DNA of 6,167 bases from Legionellaceae bacterium (GTDB taxonomy: Bacteria > Pseudomonadota > Gammaproteobacteria > Legionellales > Legionellaceae): contig JAUYSE010000130.1 in NCBI GenBank assembly GCA_030696465.1, positions 1 to 6,167 of the forward strand, in the 5' to 3' direction. Positions 1 to 4,978 of the stretch are shown here, piece by piece; positions within the stretch are counted from its first letter, which is position 1; each line of letters begins with the position of its first letter. The notes beneath the pieces were generated by a model. It was not told the DNA's origin. It was given only the letters and a program-made list of their open reading frames with translations, and did no database searches. Made by a program: the position numbers and the translations under genes.

Positions 1-818
1 TAGAAAAAACACCTTTTTATGCCACAGTGGGTCAGTTATACGCACCTTTTGGTCGTTACTCTAGCGCGATGGTCACCCCAACATTACCCATGCTGATGTT
101 TCGAACCAAAACCAGACCTTTTATCTTTGGTTATAAATCTCAAACCGATACCGGCCCATTTGCCGCAATCTATGCGTTTAAGTCTGATACTACTTTAGGG
201 CACTCTGGGGTTGGTGGCTTGAATGCTGGCTATATTTTCAACCTCAATAAAGCGATTGGTGAAGTGGGCGCTGGTTTTATATCCTCAGTGAACGATGCTG
301 CAGGCATGCAATTTAATGATTCAGTACCCTATACCACCTTCGGCGGTTTTGGCTCAGCAACCAACGGTAACGAAGCGGTTGCAAAGAAACCCGCCATCGA
401 TCTTCATGGAAACGTGAGTTATGATCGTTTCAGCCTTACTGCAGAATGGGCGAGCATGACCGAATCTTTTAGAGTTGAAGACCTCAGTTATAATGGTCGT
501 TCTGCTAAACCACAAGCAGGACAAATAGAAGCTGGTGTTACTTTCCGCTCTTTCGATAAACCGGCTTCTATCTCTGCGGGTTATCAATACTCTCGACAAG
601 CACTGGCACTCAACCTTCCTGAGCAAAGTATTAATGCGGTGTATAATATATCCATATGGAAAGACACCGTTGAAAGTCTAGAATATCGTCACGATATCGG
701 GTATGGTAGTAACACTTACGCCAATGGTGCGGCACCCGTTGATGTCGTAAATCAAAATACTGTCGGAACGGGTAGAAACGCAGATACCGTACTGGCACAG
801 ATTGGTATCTTTTTCTAG
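1..818 (+). CDS. LbtU-family siderophore porin, 3' portion (5' end outside window)
   Basis: This is an outer-membrane beta-barrel protein of the LbtU family, whose founding member imports the siderophore legiobactin in Legionella. The reading frame is open from position 3 to the left edge, so the GTG at 27 is an internal valine and the true start lies outside; 271 residues are visible. The family pattern is clear: an early strand reading GQLYAPFGRYSS, then a run of alternating polar/hydrophobic strands with Gly and aromatic residues, a late segment GYQYSRQALALNLPE, then SIWKDTVESLEYRHD, and a C-terminus ending in Phe-Phe as expected for a barrel handled by the BAM machinery. The signal peptide and N-terminal part cannot be seen. 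The stop TAG overlaps the Shine-Dalgarno of dcd, 12 bases before that gene, suggesting co-transcription. The family assignment comes from remembered sequence resemblance. The substrate is unknown, and many genomes carry several paralogues, so I give no symbol. Confidence 0.88.
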   Translation, partial: EKTPFYATVGQLYAPFGRYSSAMVTPTLPMLMFRTKTRPFIFGYKSQTDTGPFAAIYAFKSDTTLGHSGVGGLNAGYIFNLNKAIGEVGAGFISSVNDAAGMQFNDSVPYTTFGGFGSATNGNEAVAKKPAIDLHGNVSYDRFSLTAEWASMTESFRVEDLSYNGRSAKPQAGQIEAGVTFRSFDKPASISAGYQYSRQALALNLPEQSINAVYNISIWKDTVESLEYRHDIGYGSNTYANGAAPVDVVNQNTVGTGRNADTVLAQIGIFF

Positions 819-821
819 GAG
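817..821 (+). promoter_or_regulatory. Shine-Dalgarno of dcd overlapping the porin stop codon
   Basis: AGGAG lies 9 bases before the ATG of dcd. Its first two bases are the last two of the porin stop TAG (816-818). This fixes the dcd start at 831 and means ribosomes ending on the porin message would sit on the dcd binding site, which suggests translational coupling. Confidence 0.8.
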
Positions 822-830
822 AAAAACGCA

Positions 831-1397
831 ATGTCCATCAAATCTGATCGCTGGATTGAGGCCATGTCCTTGGAGCACGACATGATCTCCCCATTTGAAA
901 AAAGCCAAGTCAGAATGCATCATGATCAACGCATTATTTCTTATGGGCTCTCCAGCTATGGTTACGATGTACGTTGCGCCTCCGAATTCAAAATTTTCAC
1001 GAACATCAACTCTGCAATTGTTGATCCCAAAGATTTCGATAAAGGCAGTTTCGTCGACCTTGAGTCAAACGTCTGTATCATCCCACCAAACTCTTTTGCG
1101 CTCGCTCGCACCGTTGAATATTTCCGAATACCCAGAGATGTCCTTACCATCTGTGTCGGAAAATCAACCTATGCGCGTTGTGGCATTATTGTGAATGTCA
1201 CCCCCTTAGAGCCTGAGTGGGAAGGACATGTCACTTTAGAATTTTCCAACACCACCCCCCTCCCTGCTAAAATTTATGCATTTGAAGGGGTTGCGCAAAT
1301 GATTTTCCTGGGTGCCAATGAGCCTTGCGCCGTATCTTACCGCGATAGAAAAGGCAAATACCAAGGACAAACAGGGGTCACCTTACCTGAAACCTGA
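831..1397 (+). CDS. dcd: dCTP deaminase
   Basis: A cytoplasmic enzyme that deaminates dCTP to dUTP, the first step of the route through dUMP to dTMP in most gammaproteobacteria. The 188-residue length is typical of the Pseudomonas/Legionella type. Visible hallmarks are the N-terminal SIKSDRWIE, the ISYGLSSYGYDVRC segment (36-49), the phosphate/nucleotide-binding GKSTYARCG (110-118, with Ser112 and Arg116 matching E. coli Ser111 and Arg115), and TLEFSN (135-140), in which Glu137 corresponds to the catalytic Glu138 of E. coli. The C-terminal GKYQGQTGVTLPE (175-187) is the segment that closes over the triphosphate in this family. The protein appears intact, with every key residue present. The start is set by a good Shine-Dalgarno. 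It sits between a porin gene and pabB with short gaps, probably in one operon. A bifunctional dCTP deaminase/dUTPase is less likely given its close resemblance to monofunctional proteobacterial enzymes. Confidence 0.97.
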   Translation: MSIKSDRWIEAMSLEHDMISPFEKSQVRMHHDQRIISYGLSSYGYDVRCASEFKIFTNINSAIVDPKDFDKGSFVDLESNVCIIPPNSFALARTVEYFRIPRDVLTICVGKSTYARCGIIVNVTPLEPEWEGHVTLEFSNTTPLPAKIYAFEGVAQMIFLGANEPCAVSYRDRKGKYQGQTGVTLPET

Positions 1398-1418
1398 TCT
1401 GCATAGCGATCTCATTTC

Positions 1419-2747
1419 ATGCGATATACGACACATTCTCTGCCCTATTCTGCTTCGTTTCATGACTATTATCATGAAATACGTCAGTGGCCCGGGGCTA
1501 TTTTATTAGAAAGCGCTCATCTTGGACGTTACGATATACTCACCGCAAAACCCTATGATGTATTTCAGTGTTTGCTTCAAGATCTCCCTCACTGTAAACC
1601 TTTTGAAATTTTAGAAAGCTTAGTGCCTCATGAAGATCTATCCTTAGATATTCCTTTTCAAGGCGGAGTGATAGGATACCTTGCTTATGATGTAGGGGCC
1701 TATACACAAACCCAATATATTCCTCCGACATTACCCGGTTTAGATAAATTACCCTGTGTCTATTTTGGATTATATGATTGGGCGATTCTGCGCGATCATC
1801 AGAAGAAAGAAACCATTTTATTTGCCGCACATCGTGACGCTAGCACACAATCAATTATTAAGGATGTCTTACAACAATGGCAGAGCCAAAGCCAGCCAGA
1901 GGCCACTATACACTCAGCATTTACCCCAATGATGAGCACCGAACAATACCAAGCCGGTTTCTCTACTATTCAAACTGCGTTGCAACAAGGCCGCTGCTAT
2001 CAAGTAAATTTTACGCAGGCATTTCAAAGTAGCTTTTCGGGGGATGTATTTGCTTTATATCAAACCATTCAACAGCACAATCCTATGCCTTACGCGGCCT
2101 TACTACAGCTTCCCGAGGCCCATATTCTCTGTTTTTCTCCAGAGCGTTTCCTGACTATCGATAAAAACCAAGTTATTGCATCCCCGATCAAAGGCACTGC
2201 AAAACGAGTTGCTGATCCAATTATTGATCAAACCATCCAAGAGGCTCTGCAGCAATGTGAAAAAAATAGAGCTGAAAACGTCATGATAGTAGACCTCTTA
2301 CGTAATGATCTCTCTAAAATCGCCACTGTAGGCTCCGTACAAGTACCACGTCTATTAGCCATTGAAAGTTATACCGGCTTACATCATTTAGTCAGTGATG
2401 TGCATGCCACCTTAAAAAACGGTATATCTCCTGCAGAAGCACTGCAACACTGCTTTCCGGGTGGATCTATTACTGGAGCCCCAAAACTAGAGGCGATGCG
2501 TGTTATCAATGAAGTCGAGCATTCTGCGCGTGGTATCTATTGTGGCAATATTTTTTATTATTCTGCGCATGGTCGACTCGATAGTAACATTGCTATTCGG
2601 ACACTCATCGCCCAAAACTCTCAATTATATGCCTATGCAGGAGGTGGAATTGTCATAGACTCTACTTGGGAAAGTGAGTATGCCGAATGTTTCACTAAAA
2701 TACATGCCATCCAATCTGCGTTGCAAGACTTCCAACCTTCATACTAG
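1419..2747 (+). CDS. pabB: Aminodeoxychorismate synthase component I
   Basis: PabB converts chorismate plus ammonia to 4-amino-4-deoxychorismate, the precursor of p-aminobenzoate and folate. The ammonia normally comes from the glutaminase PabA, which is not in this window. The 442-residue length is normal for stand-alone PabB. The N-terminal domain has an LLES motif (29-32), like the tryptophan-binding site of the TrpE/PabB fold. The chorismate-binding domain shows FSPERF (239-244), PIKGTAKR (256-263), ENVMIVDLLRNDL (286-298), CFPGGSITGAPK (345-356) and YAGGGIVIDS (406-415) followed by Glu418 and Glu420. Lys258 in PIKGT separates PabB from anthranilate and isochorismate synthases, which have alanine or another residue there; it matches the nucleophilic Lys274 of E. 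coli PabB. The ATG at 1419 is the first possible start, because an in-frame TAG lies at 1404-1406. No clear Shine-Dalgarno precedes it, so translation may depend on ribosomes leaving dcd 21 bases upstream. There is no fused or adjacent PabC lyase. Confidence 0.96.
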   Translation: MRYTTHSLPYSASFHDYYHEIRQWPGAILLESAHLGRYDILTAKPYDVFQCLLQDLPHCKPFEILESLVPHEDLSLDIPFQGGVIGYLAYDVGAYTQTQYIPPTLPGLDKLPCVYFGLYDWAILRDHQKKETILFAAHRDASTQSIIKDVLQQWQSQSQPEATIHSAFTPMMSTEQYQAGFSTIQTALQQGRCYQVNFTQAFQSSFSGDVFALYQTIQQHNPMPYAALLQLPEAHILCFSPERFLTIDKNQVIASPIKGTAKRVADPIIDQTIQEALQQCEKNRAENVMIVDLLRNDLSKIATVGSVQVPRLLAIESYTGLHHLVSDVHATLKNGISPAEALQHCFPGGSITGAPKLEAMRVINEVEHSARGIYCGNIFYYSAHGRLDSNIAIRTLIAQNSQLYAYAGGGIVIDSTWESEYAECFTKIHAIQSALQDFQPSY

Positions 2748-2772
2748 TTATTCCCATTCAACCCCAAAATAA

Positions 2773-2854
2773 ATCCGAGCCGCGAACAGTGAGGGAGCGG
2801 AGCAGTTGATGCGACAGCTTAACTACTCCGCTCCCTCACGGTCATGGCTCGGAT
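2773..2854. repeat. Inverted repeat of two opposed GC-rich palindromic-repeat units
   Basis: Two arms face each other. The outer 9-base arms are ATCCGAGCC (2773-2781) and GGCTCGGAT (2846-2854); the inner 14-base arms are GTGAGGGAGCGGAG (2789-2802) and its exact complement (2826-2839). Short imperfect spacers separate them (GCGAACA on the left, GGTCAT on the right), and AGTT/AACT extends the inner stem toward a 13-base loop (2808-2820). Each half can be read as a degenerate copy of one unit of about 29 bases, inserted in opposite orientations, like the extragenic palindromic elements scattered through many bacterial genomes. It lies 25 bases after the pabB stop. The transcript should form a strong hairpin, but no T-run follows it, so it is not a typical intrinsic terminator; it could still protect the pabB 3' end or attenuate readthrough into pagP. 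Confidence 0.85.
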
Positions 2855-2973
2855 AGAACATGCTAATTTTCCTCATAATATGCATTTGCGCTGTGCTTCA
2901 TGTCGAGCGCCATAGTATTAGAATAAATAATCTTATATACTTTTTACTCTACCTTTTATGATTATATATACGG
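2855..2973 (+). promoter_or_regulatory. AT-rich leader, probable pagP promoter region
   Basis: This 119-base stretch between the inverted repeat and pagP is strongly AT-rich toward its 3' end and is the only room for a pagP promoter. The best -10 match I see is TAGAAT at 2919-2924, one mismatch from consensus, with only a weak -35 (TTCATG, 2897-2902) 16 bases upstream. TATGAT at 2957-2962 also resembles a -10 but lies just 11 bases before the ATG, which would give an almost leaderless message. I see no convincing PhoP- or PmrA-type tandem box and no good Shine-Dalgarno. The exact promoter is unresolved. Confidence 0.3.
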
Positions 2974-3555
2974 ATGCAACCAGTTATTAAAAACTTATCG
3001 CTCACTTCCTTGATAAAATTTTTATTTCTCGGCATCGTTGTTGTCCAAAGCTTTGCTGCGGAGCCGTCCTCGCCCCATAAACCCAATTTACTTCAGGAGA
3101 TCAAACAAACCCTGCATGACATATGGTTTGAGGGGAAAAATGAGCTGTATCTTTCTGGTTATGCCTGGCATAACCGTTATACCTATGACGAGGATCGTCT
3201 TAAGACTTACAATGAGAATGCTTGGGGTGGCGGTCTAGGAAAAGCAATTTATACTGAAAATGGACATTGGCATGCCTTATATGCCATGGTTTTTCGAGAT
3301 TCTCATTGCTATCCTCAAACCTTTGCAGGATATGCCTTTCTCAAAACAACCGCACCAGAGCGTCCTTTTCGTATTGGGGGGGGATACACGATCGCTATTA
3401 CTCAACGACCCGACGTGGCGAACGGCATCCCTTTTCCCGGGATTTTGCCAGCAGCATCCATACAATATCGAAAAGCGGCTATTATGGCCGCCTATGTCCC
3501 CGGAAAACATAACGTCGGCAATGTCTTATTTGTTTTTTTAAAATGGACTCTGTAA
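2974..3555 (+). CDS. pagP: Lipid A palmitoyltransferase PagP (Rcp-like)
   Basis: An outer-membrane enzyme that moves a palmitoyl chain from a phospholipid sn-1 position to lipid A; in Enterobacteria and Legionella (Rcp) this gives resistance to cationic antimicrobial peptides. The 193-residue precursor has a signal peptide with a hydrophobic core at about 11-25 and likely cleavage after SFA (Ala28). An amphipathic helix (about 37-52) and an eight-strand barrel follow, as in E. coli PagP (186 residues). The catalytic residues His66 (WHNRY), Asp109 and Ser110 (FRDS) match E. coli His33, Asp76 and Ser77 with identical spacing. Also conserved are YNENAWGGGLGK (79-90), NGHWHALYAM (96-105), ILPAAS (157-162) and YVPGKHNVGNV (174-184). 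Odd points are Ala121 at the position of the ruler Gly88, and Ser61 and Ala83 in place of Pro28 and Pro50. A G8 run lies in codons 135-137. The ATG at 2974 lacks a clear Shine-Dalgarno, but no better start is visible. The stop abuts the convergent ctaE stop. Confidence 0.95.
   Translation: MQPVIKNLSLTSLIKFLFLGIVVVQSFAAEPSSPHKPNLLQEIKQTLHDIWFEGKNELYLSGYAWHNRYTYDEDRLKTYNENAWGGGLGKAIYTENGHWHALYAMVFRDSHCYPQTFAGYAFLKTTAPERPFRIGGGYTIAITQRPDVANGIPFPGILPAASIQYRKAAIMAAYVPGKHNVGNVLFVFLKWTL
3376..3383 (+). repeat. G8 homopolymer inside pagP
   Basis: Eight consecutive G encode Gly135-Gly137 of PagP. It is the longest G or C run in the window; the next longest I noticed is C6 at 1255-1260. Loss of one G would replace the C-terminal third with an unrelated tail ending at 3541; gain of one G would end the protein at 3512. 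Slippage here would therefore switch the enzyme off. Confidence 0.9.
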
Positions 3556-4425
3556 CTATAGCCAATACACAAATATAAAGAGAAATAACCACACCACATC
3601 TACAAAATGCCAGTACCAAGCAACCCCTTCAAATCCAAAATGCCGCTCTGGCGTAAAATGATGCTTAACACAACGCACGGTAATCACTATTAACATAATC
3701 GTACCAATAGTCACGTGCAAACCATGGAACCCTGTTAGCATAAAAAAGGTACTTCCATATATTCCTGCACCTAAAGTAAGACCCATTTCTGTATAGGCAT
3801 TATAATATTCATAACCTTGTGTAAATAAAAACAAAATACCCAAAGCAATGGTGCACAACATCGCAAAAATAAGTTGTTTTTGTTTACATAATTTCAGAGC
3901 CCAATGCGCCCACGTAATCGTAATCCCTGACGTCAATAATAATAAGGTATTGATGGCCGCAAGTCCCCAAGGCTCCATCCCCTCTTGAGCACCAAAAAAT
4001 ATCTGATTATTAGGATTATGTAGTAAAGGCCACTGTAATTTAAAATCTGGCCAAATCAATAAATGCGTCATCGGATGGTAATCTCCGCCTAATAAAGGCA
4101 GCGACCAATACTTTGTAAAAAAAAGCGCACCAAAAAACGCACCAAAAAAACAGACTTCAGAAAAAATGAACCAACACATTCCCCAGCGAAAGGAATGATC
4201 AACCTGTAAGTTGTAATACCCTTTACCATTTTCATAGATAACTTCCGTTAACCAACCAGAAAGCATCATTAAAAAAACAATCAATCCGATACCCAAAAGA
4301 TAGGGACCATACCAATCATGATGTAAGGTAGAAGCAAAACCCACCAAAAAAGTAGTCAATCCGATAGAGCCCACCAAAGGCCAATGACTCGGTTTAGGAA
4401 TATAATATGAACCGGCTGCACCCAT
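3556..4425 (-). CDS. ctaE: Cytochrome c oxidase subunit III
   Basis: An inner-membrane subunit of the aa3-type cytochrome c oxidase. It carries no metal and stabilises proton uptake and turnover of subunit I. The 289 residues form the usual seven-helix layout: N-terminal YYIPKPSHWPLVGS (7-20), the FSEVCFFGAFFGALFF segment (88-103) with the conserved membrane carboxylate Glu90, the QGYEYYNA motif (203-210), GSTFFMLTGFHGLHVTIGT (224-242) and the C-terminal FEGVAWYWHFVDVVWLFLF (265-283). The protein is complete and ends in YWL as is typical. The start is supported by AGGAG 7 bases upstream. It follows ctaG after 13 bases and is the last gene of the cluster here, with no downstream assembly gene on this strand. 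Its TAG stop (3556-3558) touches the TAA of pagP, so its 3' untranslated region must be antisense to pagP. Confidence 0.97.
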   Translation of the reverse strand: MGAAGSYYIPKPSHWPLVGSIGLTTFLVGFASTLHHDWYGPYLLGIGLIVFLMMLSGWLTEVIYENGKGYYNLQVDHSFRWGMCWFIFSEVCFFGAFFGALFFTKYWSLPLLGGDYHPMTHLLIWPDFKLQWPLLHNPNNQIFFGAQEGMEPWGLAAINTLLLLTSGITITWAHWALKLCKQKQLIFAMLCTIALGILFLFTQGYEYYNAYTEMGLTLGAGIYGSTFFMLTGFHGLHVTIGTIMLIVITVRCVKHHFTPERHFGFEGVAWYWHFVDVVWLFLFIFVYWL

Positions 4426-4432
4426 CTACTTT

Positions 4433-4437
4433 CTCCT
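4433..4437 (-). promoter_or_regulatory. Shine-Dalgarno of ctaE
   Basis: On the - strand this reads AGGAG, 7 bases before the ctaE ATG and just after the ctaG stop (4439-4441). It is the only strong ribosome binding site I see in the oxidase cluster within this window, and it fixes the ctaE start at 4425. Confidence 0.8.
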
Positions 4438-4438
4438 G

Positions 4439-4978
4439 TTAAACCTTATCCGTTACATCAAATAACGTATAGGACAATGTAATCGTTATTATTTTTTTGG
4501 GTAAGTCAGGATCAACAAAAAACAATAGTGGCATATCCATTGCTTCGTGTGGACCCAATGTCTGTCTTGTAAAACAAAAACATTCTGTTTTTTTAATATA
4601 TTTTGCGGCGATGCCTGGTGTGACGCTTGGAATCGCCTGTACGGTCATCATATGATCCGTAGTATTTTCTGCATAAAAAGCTAAATGCGCTACTTTTCCA
4701 GGATGCACAGTTACTTTTTGTGTCTTAGGGTAAAACTTCCACGACACATTTCCGTTATTCGTGGCCACGAATTGCACTTGTATCTGTCTATCTAAGGCTA
4801 TTTTTGCGGTAGATTCATCATAATCCGCTACTAACATTGCCGGTTTACCATTAATTCCCAATACCTGACACATACTCTTATAAATAGGAACCAAAGCAAA
4901 GCCAAAGCCAAACATCCCTAACACCAATAAACCTAATAATACTACTGTACGTGCGTTTTTTGCGTATTTTTTACTCAA
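4439..4978 (-). CDS. ctaG: Cytochrome c oxidase assembly protein CtaG (Cox11), copper chaperone
   Basis: CtaG/Cox11 delivers copper to the CuB site of oxidase subunit I. The 179-residue protein has a short basic N-terminus, one membrane anchor (about 12-30, ending GFGFALVP) and a periplasmic immunoglobulin-like domain. Key features are Cys37 in IYKSMCQVLGING (32-44), QAIPSVTPGIAAKYIKKTEC (114-133), the copper-binding CFCF motif (133-136), LGPHEAMDMPLLFFVDPDLP (141-160) and the C-terminal ITLSYTLFDV (166-175). All copper-ligand cysteines expected for the family are present. The start is a TTG directly after the ctaD TAA in the same frame, so no upstream start is possible. The next in-frame ATG (Met22) falls inside the membrane anchor and would destroy it. 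Only a weak AGAGA-like site lies upstream, inside the ctaD end, so termination-reinitiation coupling is likely. Its place between subunits I and III is common in proteobacterial oxidase operons. Confidence 0.96.
   Translation of the reverse strand: MSKKYAKNARTVVLLGLLVLGMFGFGFALVPIYKSMCQVLGINGKPAMLVADYDESTAKIALDRQIQVQFVATNNGNVSWKFYPKTQKVTVHPGKVAHLAFYAENTTDHMMTVQAIPSVTPGIAAKYIKKTECFCFTRQTLGPHEAMDMPLLFFVDPDLPKKIITITLSYTLFDVTDKV

Noticed and set aside
27..29. GTG as the start of the porin gene
   Set aside because: The frame stays open upstream to position 3, and the upstream residues (FYATVGQLYAPFG) continue a beta strand, so this GTG is an internal valine of a gene cut by the window edge.
354..626. 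Open frame of about 90 codons antisense to the porin
   Set aside because: It has no family resemblance, no ribosome binding site I can support, and lies opposite a clearly coding frame.
2773..2874. Inverted repeat as a standard Rho-independent terminator of pabB
   Set aside because: The stem is strong, but the bases after it are mixed, with only a four-T run about 15 bases downstream, so the T-tract required for a typical intrinsic terminator is missing.
2855..2973. PmrA or PhoP binding box upstream of pagP
   Set aside because: I looked for CTTAA-type or GTTTA-type direct repeats with the expected spacing and found no convincing pair.
3487..3539. Possible intrinsic terminator near the pagP 3' end (GCCG...CGGC with inner TATGT/ACATA, then a T7 run)
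   Set aside because: The stem is short with a bulged middle, lies wholly within coding sequence, and the T7 run starts 13 bases after the stem. Neither strand gives a convincing hairpin plus T-run.
4117..4150. A-rich tandem-like repeat (GCACCAAAAAA units)
   Set aside because: It encodes the conserved FFGAFFGALFF segment of subunit III on the other strand; Phe codons explain the A-runs.
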